Assembly: GCA_034766995.1 (NCBI GenBank)
Contig: CM068315.1
Location: 14,526,510 to 14,590,509 of the forward strand
Length of the DNA: 64,000 bases
Reading direction: 5' to 3'
Origin: Acanthacorydalis orientalis
Lineage: Eukaryota; Arthropoda; Insecta; Megaloptera; Corydalidae
The translations under genes and the position numbers were made by a program. The notes below the pieces were generated by a model. The model was not told the DNA's origin and made no database searches. It saw only the letters and a program-made list of their open reading frames with translations. Numbering within the stretch: the stretch's first letter is position 1; each line of letters opens with the position of its first letter. Positions 23,223 through 35,749 of this stretch are shown here, piece after piece.

Positions 23223-24550
23223 TGCACTCTTAATAAATTTCTGGATTCAGTTCTGGAAGAAACTTTTTTTAAATAACAATACTTGTGAGTATATTTTTTA
23301 TGTCAGCAGATCTAGTGACAGAAATTTCAATAAGAAAGTAGGATTTAGTTTTTTACAGATTTCTCTTCTCATTCTATTCTTAAGACCACTGAAGAACACA
23401 GATGTGCTAATATACTCGAGCTGGAATGTTATTCGTCCCAGACACTAAAACTTATATGAAAATTGAGACCTCGCCCTCTATCTATGTATAACTTTCTTAT
23501 TAAATTTTAGTGCATAGATTTTAATTTAAATATCTTATTAAAATAATAAAGATCGAATGTAGATTTTAAATAAATAAAAATGAATGTGAATCCTTGTATT
23601 GTTTAAACGAGTTTCCTAGACGGCATTCACGACAAATTTTTATAAAAATCACGACTGTTAACGTCACGAAAAAATGATTAAAGCCCAGCACTCGACTGTT
23701 TAAGAATTCCTTACATATTTTTCGGTTGATAATCCTCGCTGTATCTGAGATCTGTTTTATTTGATATAAAACGGACGAAATGTATTCAAAGGAACGCGAA
23801 ACCAAGACGTATAGAACTGTATGCAGAGCTTTTTTTAATCGCAACGGAATCTATAAAATATTTGCTTAATTTGCGATAATTTATTTCAACGGCCCGGGAA
23901 TTCGAGCCAGCGAAAAGTACGCCCACGATGTAACTTTATAGGTACGTTCGCAGTTAGAATGTAGGTGTGTGTGAGCGTACACGTATAAAAAGCTGTAATA
24001 TTACCTGTATGGAAAAATATTTAGATGTTTTTTTTTAAAAAAAATTGACTCACGGGTTTACATTGTGAAGATTTTTCGCGTAGTATGCTGAATTAATAAC
24101 TAAAAGAGTATTTAATGTTCCACCGTGTGAAAAAAAATATATAAAATTTTGAGAAACGCGTAGATTAAACTAGAAAATAGTTTAATGTTTAAATTAGATT
24201 AATTTTTATAAATTTGAATAGATCAAATGACGACATGTAGTTGACTGTGTTTGTCGGAATTGTTTTATACTTCTTTGTTTTTCAAGCAATTAAATCCGAC
24301 TATCAAGTTGGCCGAGTAAAGAGTCGTACAAATGAAGCATACGGGCTCACAATTTTTTTCATGACGGTACTAGTTACGATTTATATGAAAAATACCAAAA
24401 ATAGAAACTGTCTATGAGTGTAGATTAGCAAACTGTCACAAATACTATAAGGATGAAATTATTTTTTTTTAATTTAAAAATCCAAGACAATTATCTTTAT
24501 TAATTTTTGCATTAAAACATGTGCATCAAAAAGTTTTAATTTTCAAAAAA

Positions 24551-24743
24551 GTAGGTCATGCTCTTAATATTTTATATACAGCAACTAGACCTTACTTACT
24601 ATACTATTTAATATACCACTAGATCTACTCGTGTTTATGAATATATTCTTAATAAATTTAACAAGCATGACTAGATCTAGTGGTATATTAATCACTATTA
24701 ACTAATGACAGTGTTTAGTAGCAGATTATGAGCATGGTCCAGT
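24551..24743. mobile_element. MITE family B, well-preserved copy
   Basis: Left: TCATGCTCTTAATATTTTAT, CAGCAACTAGACC, ACCACTAGATCTACTCGT. Right: GCATGACTAGATCTAGTGGT, ACTAATGACAGTGTTTAGTA, GATTATGAGCATGGTCCAGT. The arms pair over nearly the whole 190 bp. Confidence 0.8.
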
Positions 24744-25583
24744 ATTTTCGGACCAATCATTAATAATTACAAATACTGCATGTATGATATGAATTATTGG
24801 TTTTAAAAAAAGAATAACTCGATTTAAAAGTCATGTGCTATGTTAATAATTTCTCGTTGTTAATCACAAAGAGATTTCACTATATTAAAATTCGTTCTGT
24901 TGATACAAAAACGATATACAAATAGTACATTACTTTATAAACAAATATTTTAGTTCAAATACGGTTTTATATTACAAACTTATTCATAAAAATGTTTACT
25001 AACTGACTTTTATACATGTGCAGTTTTTATCCGTTGTAGCTGCAGTTTTGTAGTAAAAAGCGATTTTGTAATTATGTTATAGTCATTTTTCATATCAGAA
25101 AAATGATTCTTAAGAAATCGATCTTGCCTATCAAAAAATTCAAATTAGAAACCAGCGTCTGTTTTAAATACAAAGTCTTTTTTTGTTAACATGTACTATT
25201 TGAATATGAAGACATTTTCAGAGAGAAAAAGTATAAATTTTTATTAGATTATACTTTTTCAAACTAAAAAACTCAGATTTTGAATTTAACTTCGACTAGG
25301 TTGGCTTTGCAAAATTGAATATCAATTTTTAAGTAAACAAATACCTTACTTAGTTATTAATTATCGTCTTCAATGATAAATCAATTATTTTATAACAAAA
25401 AATCATTTTTCAAACACAGCAATAGCTTTTATCAAAATTTAAATTGAACTTTTGTTTAAATAAATTAATATTTTTTGTTAATATTCAATGGTTTTCAATA
25501 ACAACTCTATATTTTTGGCAGCAAGAAAGCATGGAATTGCTACTAAAAATTCGATTTCTTGGCACAAATTGAATTTTAAATTT

Positions 25584-25586
<3 letters not shown>

Positions 25587-25623
<37 letters not shown>

Positions 25624-25624
25624 A
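25587..25624. repeat. (TA)n(GA)n microsatellite
   Basis: A TA run continues directly into a GA run. Confidence 0.9.
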
Positions 25625-25834
25625 AGAAATTCATAATAAAAATAAATGCATTTAAATGTTACATTTTTTTTAGAAAAACTAAAAAATCAACATCCCACAC
25701 AACAAATTATTATAGAAAAAGTATATACATCGTTTATTTCTTTTTCACTTGTATTTTTTTTATAGCCAGACCTACTAGATCAGAACCTACAATTTGTTTT
25801 AATTTAAATCATTAAAAGTTATACGAATTGTTTC

Positions 25835-26050
25835 AGGCGCGTCGACAAAAAAAGACTATCCGTCACGCCGTAAAACAAATCGCACGGCTCTCGATTTTAT
25901 TCCTGTTAATTAATTAAAATTCACAACCTTTTCACGCGAAAATCGTTACGGAAAACATGACGCGAACGTTTTAATATCGGACGGTAATTAGATTTTATCT
26001 CACAAGTTTAAATTCTGATTTCAGCGGAACATTTATCGTATCGATTGCCA
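25835..26050. other. GC-richer block with TAATTAATTAA in synaptotagmin 4 intron 2
   Basis: CpG-containing, non-repetitive-looking stretch with TTAATTAATTAA, the core expected for homeodomain proteins, and GCGCGTCGAC at its left edge. It stands out from the surrounding AT-rich intron and is a candidate conserved enhancer. An AG precedes GCGCGTCGAC, and a 26-codon frame in phase 0 follows to TAA, but I do not call it an exon. Confidence 0.35.
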
Positions 26051-26161
26051 TAGAATGCAGTTTGGGTTTTTTTTTATTACTTTTACAAATACACCAAAGA
26101 TACAGGGACATTAGTCGAGGTTATACTTTTATAAATTACTTGGATCGAGTATAGTTTCGGT

Positions 26162-26190
26162 TCTCTCTCTCTCTCTCTATATATATATAT
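26162..26190. repeat. (CT)n(AT)n microsatellite
   Basis: CT run followed by AT run; the reverse complement has the same GA/TA arrangement as the tract at 25587. Confidence 0.9.
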
Positions 26191-26922
26191 GATGTTTCTA
26201 AAATGTATGTAAAAATGTTCAAGGATAAATTAGTCCACTAGTAGGGGTTGTTTTTGGAATAAAATTAATATCATCTGTCATATATTCCATGATTTACTTT
26301 TTTGCCAAAGACAAAAAATGGCAAGATATAGGAGGAGAAAATGGTTTCAGAATGCATGATTGAATTTTATCTCGATATCTCATGTTTCTATTAAAAATAA
26401 AATATTTACCCATATCGTTTTTATAATTTTCTGATTTAATGTTATACATGTGATTGTTTTTAATTGTCATTTTCTCATAACTGTCCTTAAAAATATCAGG
26501 ATTCTGATCTGATTTCTTTTGAAGTTATTTGATTATTTCCTTGAATTAAACAACATAGTTATAATTCATCGGTGACAGATATCTTGAGGTCATCTCTACG
26601 AAAATTAGTAACAAAGAAAAGAGCATCCTTGAATAAATTCGAGAAATAAAATACCAACGCCAATACAACTCTGCTGTTATCTCTTTTTAGATAATTCATG
26701 ACTGCTTGATTATTTAACACTTAAAGAGTTAAAATCATTTCAAGTCAATCTATAAAAATCTCTCGCATTAAATTATATTTTTTTATTAATTATACACTGA
26801 CCAATTATCAAATTTGAACGCATATTAAAAAGCAAACAACAAAACATTTTTTTATTTTGTTATGTCTATTGGCATTTAAAGTATGACAGTTCATAAAATA
26901 ATACAGTTAGCTATGAACCATA

Positions 26923-27498
26923 TTAGGTTGGTAGGAAAATAATTGCGGTTTTTGTTTTATGAATTATAACCTTAATTTTTTTCAATGAAAGTGTCATTTC
27001 ATCGTGTTCATGTTAATATCATTTTAAGGTGCATTTTTCGGTTTGTATTTTGGTAATATCGACTTTGGTTTTATTATAATTTTGCTTCGAATTGGTCTAT
27101 TGAATTTAAGATGGAAAATTAGGAAATAAGAGTAATTTTTGTGTATGAGTTCAAAATGGATTGTAAAGCAGAAGAAACTGCTTGTAAACTAAACAATGCT
27201 TTTGGTGTGGGTACTATTAAGGAATGTACGGTGCAATGGTGATACTTAAAATTTTGTGCTGAGGACGATATCCTTGAAGTTGAAGCAGGTTGTGGGCGTT
27301 CTTCTTCAGTTCATAACGACCAAATGAATGCGTTAGTTGAATCAAAACCACGTACAACAGTTCGAGAGCCTGCACAAAAGTTAGGCGTTAGTTATCCAAC
27401 AGATCTGCATCACTTAAAACAGCTAGGAAAATAGAAAAAGAGAAAAATGTATATGTATTTGTAGATCATAAACCACAATTATTTTTCTACCAACCTAA
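26923..27498 (+). mobile_element. Internally deleted mariner (cecropia/Hsmar1-like ends), DNA-binding half only
   Basis: Terminal inverted repeats TTAGGTTGGTAGGAAAATAA and TTAGGTTGGTAGAAAAATAA are flanked by TA on each side, giving a 576 bp element. The interior codes for the N-terminal, helix-turn-helix part of a mariner transposase (VYEFKMDCKAEETACKLNNA, FGVGTIKECTVQW, HNDQMNALVESKPRTTV, ending HHLKQLGK) with stop codons (TAG after MEN, TGA after QW). The whole DDD catalytic region is absent. Full elements of this type are about 1.2-1.3 kb. Confidence 0.9.
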
Positions 27499-27535
27499 TA
27501 GCAGCTTGTAAGTTAACTACACTTTTTCTTAAAAT

Positions 27536-27705
27536 ACAGTTCCGTGACATAATGGCTAAATTTACTTTCACAAACTTTTCCAGTCAAAAATATTCAATAA
27601 ATCATTATTGATCAATTTTGATTGTTGTTTATGCGCATTTCGATGGCAACGTCGTTATTGTTTGATCGCCAAGGGACAGAAAAATCTCAATATAACAGAC
27701 TATGA
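27536..27705. mobile_element. MITE family A, left half copy 37 bp from the mariner
   Basis: Starts ACAGTTCCGTGACATAATGG CTAAATTTACTTTCAC, then CAAAAATATTCAATAAATCA, ATTGTTGTTTATGCGCATTT and CGATGGCAACG. The right half is missing. Confidence 0.75.
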
Positions 27706-27865
27706 GTTTACTGTACCTCGTGATTTATTGTGTAAACATTTAGGCTGATTTATAATTTATTTTAACACAATTATTTGAAATAATTATGTCCGTTTTTATG
27801 CATAAGAATTTATATTTTGAATGTTTAAAATATATTTTATTACAATATAAACATTTATATTGCAG

Positions 27866-28092
27866 ATGTCGGCTGGACCCGGCAGTGGTACACCAAGTCC
27901 GACAGGAAGCGCTGCACCCATAACCGAAGAACAAGAGACGACGTCACGCGACACGTTTCACGCAGAGAGTGAGATAACTAGTGTTCCACACACTCCGAGC
28001 AAGGAAGAATTAGAAACGAACGAGAAAAACTTAGCGAGGGACGCAGCAGTCGATAACGCCAACAAACTCGGTCAACTGGTGTTCAAGTTGAG
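27866..28092 (+). CDS. Syt4: Synaptotagmin 4 coding exon 3, linker to start of C2A (residues 106-180)
   Basis: Begins after ATTGCAG and encodes MSAGPGSGTPSPTGSAAPIT, an acidic Ser/Thr-rich linker with HTPSKEELE, and the first strand of C2A (LGQLVFKLR). It ends with two bases of Arg-181 (phase 2) before GTGAGA. The repeated SPTG in exons 2 and 3 (SPSPTGK and TPSPTGS) suggests an old local duplication or a favoured phospho-site pattern. Confidence 0.94.
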
Positions 28093-28184
28093 GTGAGAGT
28101 TTCGGAATTATGTCCGTTTCATTGTCGTCTGTGAATTCTTTGTACTGTTTCGTGTATTATTTATATATAAATCTCGTTCAATAG

Positions 28185-28557
28185 ATACAAGCAAGACAAG
28201 AACGCATTGATCGTGTCGGTGGTTCGATGCCGTGACCTACCGGCGAAAGACCCGAACATTGGCTCGAGCGATCCATACGTTAAGCTGCAACTGTTGCCCG
28301 ACAAACAGCATAAAGTCAAGACCCGGGTGCTACGCAAGACACGCAACCCCGTCTATGACGAAGACTTCACATTCTACGGCTTGAGCTTCAACCAACTGCC
28401 GAACATTACACTACATTTCGTTGTACTTAGTTTCGATAGATACTCGCGCGACGACATTATCGGTGAAGTATTTTGTGCATTAGCAGGTGTAGATCTTAGC
28501 CAGGCAGAGAACCAGCAAATTGCACTGTGCAGAGATATACAGCCGCGAAGTTTAAAA
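28185..28557 (+). CDS. Syt4: Synaptotagmin 4 coding exon 4, C2A domain (residues 181-305)
   Basis: Acceptor AATAG at 28180-28184. The exon holds most of C2[21 protein letters not shown] supplies loop 1 aspartates (Asp-203, Asp-210), and [18 protein letters not shown] supplies loop 3. In Syt1 the first loop 3 residue is Asp, and here it is Ser-263, as in Syt4 and Syt11 of other animals. C2A would therefore bind Ca2+ weakly or not at all. Asp-265 and Asp-271 are kept. It ends QPRSLK with a GTAAGT donor, phase 0. The intron before it is only 92 bp. Confidence 0.97.
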
Positions 28558-31305
28558 GTAAGTTTCACCATTTAATTTCTGTCGAGTTCGTTGTTTAAGT
28601 GTTTGGCGAATACTAAATACTCTTACTGCGAGGTGTCCGTTTTGTACTCTTTCGATCACTTTTTTAACTTACACGACTATTTTATATTCTCTTGTACACT
28701 GCTGTCTGAGGACAAGACTCCTTGTGAGAGTATTCAGCCGATAAGCTAATGAACTTGAGAAACAAGAAAGAGTGTTAGGACGTAGACATCGAACTTGAGG
28801 AAAGAGTCAGAGATTGTTCATGTCAAAAATAGAATAAAGCGACATAGACAAAAAATCGAATATCAAGTTCTGAATCTTATAATAAAAAGAGTGCCGTGCA
28901 CGTTAATCGGAGAAAAAATTACAAGCAATAGGATTTTAATGGAAATAAAATAAACAAAAAACTTCCAATAATTCATTTCTTATCAAAATATATAAAGAAA
29001 AAAGTAGTTTACATTTTTTTTTCGATTACTTATGTACTGTTTGTTGTTTTTATCTTTCCTGTACAATACCACTGGTTTGAATTAAATCTTCACAGTTACA
29101 TTTATAATCCTAAATTAACTTATTTGACATGAGCATACTTGCTAATAGTGACCGGAAAGAAAAACAAAACAAAATTCTATAAGCTAGACAGATATAGACG
29201 TACATAGCCGACTATCGTTCGTTAGATTGTCCTAAAAAGGATCTAGTCTGATAAACAATATAACAATACATAAGCGACTGAATGAAATGCCATTTTTTTC
29301 ATTGTATGTTTAGATAAAGGAATGTGTACTGGAGTTTATTTTCTTTTTATTAAACGAATTATACAGTATTAGCTTCCATTCTGAAATAAAATGGATATCA
29401 GTGTATTAAAGCACACGATCATTTTTTTCAAAAATTCAGTTTCGCCTTCGAAGTTAATCTACAATCTTGTGCTGATGTATTTATTTGACAATTCAAATGC
29501 AAATGTATTTTTATTAAAGTCTAAGAACGGGAATTATTTTCTTTTAATAAGAATTATAATTATTGATTAATCTTATTAATATAGATTCTTATTTAACTCT
29601 AACTTTTCTAATACTAAATAAGAGTTATCGATTGTAGTTACTACATTTATTGAGTCTACCTTTAAGAAGTTTGTCTCTCTGTATGATAAAAAAATGGGCA
29701 TCTCCTTTAATAATTTATTTGATAAATGGATAACCCTGGATAAATAATACAATATTTCGTGTTCTCGTGAATATATACAATTAATATCAATGTGCACAAG
29801 TTCTGACTAGTTATATATGTTATACAAGTAGATACGGCTGACTGTTTTACCAAATCTCTGTATATACAGTACCGATAGATTAATGCGAAACCATAGAGTC
29901 TCATTGACTTCTTAAATATTGAGCATTGAGCTCACAACTAGCATTTCTCAAATGACACTAGTAGTTTCGTAGATCGGTGGAAATATTTATAAGACGAAAT
30001 ATTTTTTGTGGACACGGGCGAGGTTATTTTTCGACGCAGACGAGCAAAAAGGTATATTTTCTTACAAAACTCTATTGGTAAAAGAAATGAACGAGTTATT
30101 CTAACAGTCCACAACCAGTATCGTTTCAATTGATTAATATTATAAATAGCAATGATTTAAAACAAGTAGTGTAGTATAAAGACCCTGATATTATGTGTCG
30201 AAGGACAGACAACGCATTGTGAACGCAGTAAGGTCGATTAAACCGAAATTTCATGTGTTGAAATGTCAAGAGATCGAAATGCCAAAGAAACACATGCACA
30301 AGTACGCGAGTTCAACGCGAGATTGTAGATTAGCTATTGTTCGATTCCTACAAATTACTAGACCAGAATAATATAGAATTTTTTATAAATATAAAAACGA
30401 TATGTTCGCTTTCAATGTGTATAATCATCCATTGATGATCACTGTGTATCACTCTTAATAAGATAAAGACAAATCAAACAGAACTGTTCTAATTACTGGA
30501 AAAAAATCTATCATCTTTAGAATCAAATAGACTGCATGAATATTTCGATACAATACAATATGTAATCGTTCGATATTTAATATTAATTTAAATGACGAAA
30601 AACGAAATAAATATATATATAGTTCGGCAAAAAAAGATCCCTTCTTTCATCCAGTTTCTGTATGAAAAAGTATGCTTATAGAATTTATATGCTGTCAGAA
30701 TGTAGTTGTGAACAAAAAAGTGTATAATCAATTTGAAAAAAGATAATAAAGCGGATGATGATTGAAAAAAATACATTTGCGTTATGATTATTGCTCTACC
30801 ATCATTTCCAATCTTTTGACGCCACTACCATTTTGATTTCCATACGAATTTTAATACACACAAATCTGTCATCCACTTGTCGAAAACAAAGACAGTACAG
30901 AAACAAAAGTAAAACATACGTTGATATAAACTATTTGTCTTTAAGCATATTTTATAAGAAACAGACGAAAATCGAGCGAATGGAGACGATCGTTTTGTGA
31001 CCGAATTCGTTTTTAAATCGGAAATACACGAGTGCATCGAAAAATAGAACCGTACGTGGGCGATATCGGGAAACGCGCTTCCTTCGAAACACACATTCCG
31101 GAAATACACATTTACGCAGAAATCTTTTATAGTTGCTTTTCAATTGAATAAAAATAACACAAGCTTTTGTTAAAAATATATCATCTTTAAAGATATTGTA
31201 ATTGAACAATTAGACAATTACGTAGTTATTTATAGCTCAAAGTAAATTCTATCGATACTTGCAAAATTATAATATTTTTTTATTTACAATTTAATTTTTA
31301 TTATG

Positions 31306-31450
31306 CAGGAGAACAAGAGTTTAAAACAAGAAAAATAGATTTTTTTTAAATGTAAATTTTAGAACAGTTTTTCTTTTATTTCTGACATATAAATCCCGTG
31401 AAGTGAATGATGAATCGTTAATTATTTAATATCACTTTTTGTTAGTGAGA
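31306..31450. repeat. Dispersed repeat of unknown class, copy 1
   Basis: Collinear with 56811-56950: AAGAGTTTAAAACAAGAAAA, then TTTTATTTCTGACATA, then GAAGTGAATGATGAATCGTT and ATTATTTAATA. No terminal structure recognised. Confidence 0.65.
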
Positions 31451-31598
31451 TTTAAAAGTCACGCCAGAACAAATAATTAATATTTTGAGCATCAAATTAG
31501 TCACCGGTACTGACTATTTCTAAAAATTAAAACACTGGTGTCGACTACGATTACATTGATATTTTTAGTATTTTCTTTAATTTCCATGTAAATCGTGC

Positions 31599-31632
31599 AT
31601 ATATATATATATATATATATACATATATACAT
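31599..31632. repeat. (TA)n microsatellite
   Basis: Short TA run with two CATATA variants. Confidence 0.9.
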
Positions 31633-31859
31633 ATCAAGTCTTCTTTTTGTATGAAAATAATGTACAGAATTCTCCAAGTGTTCCAGGAATACGAAATAAA
31701 CTAAAAAGTTTATATAAACATGTACACTTCTATGCTTTGATGAAAAAATTTACGGTTTTTTATTTTAAATTAGAAACAGCTTTACATAACAGTTTTGACA
31801 CTAAATTCAGTTTCACAAATATCTTTTCTCCTCTTGCACAAACCATAGTTTTTTCCTAA

Positions 31860-32090
31860 TTAAAAATTGTCAATAATTAATTATTGAACTTTTCTGATTA
31901 TTGATTATATCTCAAAAATATATAACAATTATTTTTTTTCTACCTTAGCTTTCTAGGCAATGCCGTCGAAATACATATACGCAACAATCAAAAATGATCA
32001 ATAATCAAATTATTGAACATTTCTGACCAGAAAAATGTGGTTTGTGGAGTAAATGAAAAATCCATTCATGAAAAGTCTAGTCATTCAGAT
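31860..32090. mobile_element. MITE family A, right-half copy
   Basis: CAATGCCGTCGAAATACATA, CGCAACAATCAAAAATGATC, TTGAACATTTCTGACCAGAA and GTGGTTTGTGGAGTAAATGA are the family A right-half blocks. Confidence 0.75.
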
Positions 32091-32099
32091 AATTTTTTA

Positions 32100-32300
32100 T
32101 TAAACCCTGTAACTAGATCTTATTAGTTAGTAGTGCTTCATATACAACTAGTTCAGACACACTCATAATTTTATTATGAGTACGACTAGTTCAACAATGA
32201 CTTTAATGACCATGTTTAGATCTAGTTGTACAAACATTACTAAGCATTAAAATTTAGTTAAAAGTTTTCGTAAACGGTTTTGAGCAGTGCCCTTAATACT
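32100..32300. mobile_element. MITE family B copy (first of an adjacent pair)
   Basis: CTGTAACTAGATCTTATTAG TTAGTAGTGC on the left and TGTTTAGATCTAGTTGTAC on the right. It lies about 85 bp from the next family B copy. Confidence 0.7.
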
Positions 32301-32384
32301 TTGCTTTAATTTCATAGTAGAAATGATTTCGTCAAGTCGGCTTTGTCGTTTTACTTGAAAACAAATGACACGGTAATGACATTT

Positions 32385-32590
32385 TCTGTCATGTTCGTAA
32401 TCTCACTAAATAGTGCAACTAGATCTCACTAGTTAGTAATGTTTGTATACCATTAGAACTAGTCGTACTAATAAACTTAATAAATTTAATAAACATATTT
32501 AGATCTAGTGGGAAAGTAGGCAGTAGTAACTAGCGAGATTTAGTTGCAGTTTTTAGTAAAAGATTGTAAGCATGGCTCTAGTATATAATA
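32385..32590. mobile_element. MITE family B copy (second of an adjacent pair)
   Basis: AAATAGTGCAACTAGATCTC, ACTAGTTAGTAATG on the left; ATTTAGATCTAGTGGGAAAG, TAACTAGCGAGATTTAGTTG, TTTTTAGTAAAAGATTGTAA, GCATGGCTCTAGTAT on the right. Nearly complete palindrome. Confidence 0.8.
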
Positions 32591-32753
32591 TCTAGTAAGC
32601 ACTGCACAACATAACAGCGCGAATCAAATAGCGAATTGTTCTACACTCTGCTCCCCGTGTAGATATTTTATTTTTTTCCTATCATTTTCGTTAATAACTT
32701 AGAACCGAAAAGATGACATGTAAAAACTGTATGAGAGAGGTAGAGATAGAGTT

Positions 32754-32834
<81 letters not shown>

Positions 32835-32835
32835 T
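32754..32835. repeat. (CA)n(TA)n compound microsatellite
   Basis: CA run followed by a long TA run. Confidence 0.95.
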
Positions 32836-33709
32836 ATTAGTTTTTAATACAAATCAGAAAAAATCTATTCTATATTTTTAGTCTATAACTCACTTTTACA
32901 TACACAGACAGAGATGCTGAGATTGAATCTATTCTTTATTATGTAAATAATAGAAAGTTTTATTACCACACAAACTTTTGAGTTAGAATTTCAAATGATT
33001 GTAGTTCTATTATAATTAAGATTCTGCACGTTGTTTGTAATAAATTTTAAGAGAAATAAGTAAACGAATCGTTACTAAAGACTTAGGACATATTTCACGG
33101 AATACTCTATACAAACAAACAGAGAAAACTTTTAATTTTGGAAATAAAAAGCTAAAATTATTATGTTAAAATATGTGACTTGAACAACAAAGTAATTCAT
33201 TGTGATAAATCACACGAAATTTTTTAGTCATTTATTTTCATGTCGACAATGCTTTTTAATAATTAAAACAAACATTTTTATTTTCCGCAGCGACTATGCA
33301 ATCTCTATCAATCGTAGTCAGAGTATTGTATAGAATTGTTCAACTATTTATATTTTGTAAAAGTAATGCTCTGCTTATCAACATTCGTCACACTTTGAAA
33401 GTTTAGATACAAATAAATTTATATTTTACAAATGTTACAAGAGAGATAAAAAGGCAGTTAATTTTGATACAAAGCATTTCTTATTCTCTATAATTGGAAC
33501 TTCTTCTGTAGAGAGTAAGGAATTGTAAAAAAATAAAAAATTAAAATCATATCATTAAAAAATAAGATTAGAGACAGAGAGAGATATTCGATATTATCTC
33601 AAAATTGAAAAAATGTAAATAAACTAGCAATTATAGTTTTGTGATACCGGGAAAATTCACATTCATGGATGAACTTTCTGTATTGGTTTAATTAAATTTA
33701 TATTTTTTT

Positions 33710-33860
33710 GTACCTTCGTTTTGATGATGACGATATTTCCATCTAATTCTGTTTAAGAAATAATCAGAATGATCAATAATCAATTTTGATCATTTTGATT
33801 AGGAAAATTTTTTTTGTGGTGTCTGGAGACAGAATTCTCTTATTAAATGTAAATAAACTT
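33710..33860. mobile_element. MITE family A, right-half copy
   Basis: GTACCTTCGTTTTGATGATG, AATCAGAATGATCAATAATC, TTTTTGTGGTGTCTGGAGAC correspond to the family A right half. Worn. Confidence 0.55.
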
Positions 33861-34218
33861 CTATGACGCTAAGCCTTCGATTTGTTTTCCCTCTTTTACG
33901 GGTTACATTAAAAACAATCAAACATCAGGTATCGTTTATAATACTTTTTAAAACATGTATAATTAAATAAAATACGGGCTGATTAAAACTGGACGAATAC
34001 GGCGAGCACGTGTGTCGTATACGGGTAAATTATTTGAAAAGCAAACAATCGGAACTGGCACGTGAAATAATTCAATCTTACACATTTATTATTTACATAC
34101 TTTTATTATTTGTATTTAAAAAAACATGTATACGTTCGTTGAAATATTTTAATTGTAAAAATCGTACACGACCGAACCGAAAATTGGAGTACATCGACCC
34201 ACTATTCTCTGTTAACAG

Positions 34219-34536
34219 ATAAAGTCACAGGGCAGGGGTGAGCTGCTCGTGTCCCTGTGTTGGCAACCGGCCGCAAACAGACTCACCGTCGTCGTCCTCA
34301 AGGCCAGAAACTTGCCGAAAATGGATGTGACGGGACTAGCAGACCCGTACGTCAAGATGTACTTGTTGTACAATGGACAGCGCATTGCGAAGAAGAAGAC
34401 GCATGTGAAGAAACGTACACTGAATCCGGTGTTCAACGAGAGCTTTGTGTTCGAAATACCGGCCGGCGGAGAGGGACTCGACTCAGTTAGTTTAGAGTTT
34501 TTGTTGTTGGATTGGGATAGAGTAACCAAAAACGAG
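34219..34536 (+). CDS. Syt4: Synaptotagmin 4 coding exon 5, C2B domain (residues 306-411)
   Basis: Acceptor TTAACAG. It encodes [20 protein letters not shown], loop 1 ([13 protein letters not shown]: Asp-341, Asp-347), the polybasic strand KKKTHVKK (363-370) that binds acidic lipids and partners, and loop 3 [12 protein letters not shown] (Asp-403, Asp-405, with Glu at the fifth position). All principal C2B calcium ligands are present, unlike C2A. Donor GTGAGT at 34537, phase 0. Confidence 0.97.
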
Positions 34537-34556
34537 GTGAGTTAATTTCTGTTCTT

Positions 34557-34568
34557 TCTCTCTGTCTC

Positions 34569-34636
<68 letters not shown>
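34557..34636. repeat. CT-rich then (TA)n, beginning 20 bp after a splice donor
   Basis: TCTCTCTGTCTCTCTG then pure TA at the start of synaptotagmin 4 intron 5. Confidence 0.95.
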
Positions 34637-34639
<3 letters not shown>

Positions 34640-34944
34640 CTTCCTTAAATAAATCATGTATCTTGCAGCAAAATTAAAGTGCACAGACAAATTCAGCAAT
34701 TTTGATTCGTTCTTTTTTTTTAATTAACTGATAATTAGAACTATTAACTATTAATGAATATTCTAAAACAATGAATGACTAAATTACATATTGTCAGTTG
34801 AGTTCTCATATAAAAATAACGGTTGTGATATACTGTACTATACTATAGTATACTCAAATAAAAAATAAAGGAAGGACGAAAGTGAAAAATGAGTTAAAAT
34901 TGCGAATTTATAAATATAACTTTGCACTTTATAATATGCCTGAC

Positions 34945-35255
34945 TTATAATCTTTCGCTAAATACTGCAACTAAATCTCGCTAGTTAGTAATGCTATATA
35001 TACTATTAGATCTAGTTGTACTCGCAATCTTATTCTTTAAAGTCAGTAACCACACTGAGATCTAGTGGTCTCTGTCAGTGCTCTCACATCTTGAAGCACA
35101 GGTTAAGAGTCTTGTGGTTGGTACCAGTAGCATAGCGTGCCAGATACTAAAATCAGGACGAAACTCTAGTATCCAGAAGAAGAATATTTGATGGTAAAGT
35201 AGGCATTACTAATTGATGAGATCTAGTTGCAGTTTTTCATAAAATATGCATGGCC
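34945..35255. mobile_element. MITE family B copy interrupted by about 110 bp
   Basis: Left half CGCTAAATACTGCAACTAAA TCTCGCTAGTTAGTAATG and right half GTAGGCATTACTAATTGATG AGATCTAGTTGCAG are intact. Between them, about 35075-35185 is unrelated sequence richer in GC (GTCTTGTGGTTGGTACCAGT), which looks inserted. Confidence 0.65.
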
Positions 35256-35749
35256 CACTATATTTTAAAAAATATAAAATGTAAATATTTAAATTAATTT
35301 TCTTGACTGACAAGAGGTCGCATTCTGCAAGTCTGCAGCTTCCTACTTCAGTGGCCTTGCACACTTGATTTACCAAAACTCAGCATACCATCCAACAGAT
35401 TTTAATCATAGTGAAGCATGTGCATAGGACTCTGTGTCCGACACTCACTATGCGAAAGCACTGCAGCCCACTGAGTATCACTATAGTGGTCTCCACTTGT
35501 CAAATTATTCTCTTATTCATTATTAATAACAATGTGTTGTTTTATTTTTTTTTGATATAAAAGTACATACATTAAGTCATTATTAACATACCAGACGTGT
35601 CTGTCTCATTGTCTTTGCAATATGTGACAGATGACTGAATAGCAGGTCATGTATTCAAAACAAGCAATATCTCAGCCTCTTAGATATGGAATTTTTGATT
35701 TAAAAATAGTTATCAAACGTTTGTATCATATCTGTGTAACTTTCCGTTC

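Larger units (their letters stand above)
21665..27865 (+). other. Synaptotagmin 4 intron 2
   Basis: 6.2 kb between the membrane-segment exon and the linker exon. It holds family A MITEs (22030-22362 and 27536-27705), MITE family C (23023-23222), family B (24551-24743), a mariner deletion derivative (26923-27498), simple repeats and a GC-richer block with homeodomain-type sites at 25835-26050. Confidence 0.75.
28558..34218 (+). other. Synaptotagmin 4 intron 4 (between the C2A and C2B exons)
   Basis: 5.7 kb without coding sequence. From 28600 to 31300 I see mostly unique AT-rich DNA. After that come a dispersed repeat (31306-31450), family A MITEs (31860-32090 and 33710-33860), two family B MITEs side by side (32100-32300 and 32385-32590) and a (CA)n(TA)n tract. 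Confidence 0.7.
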
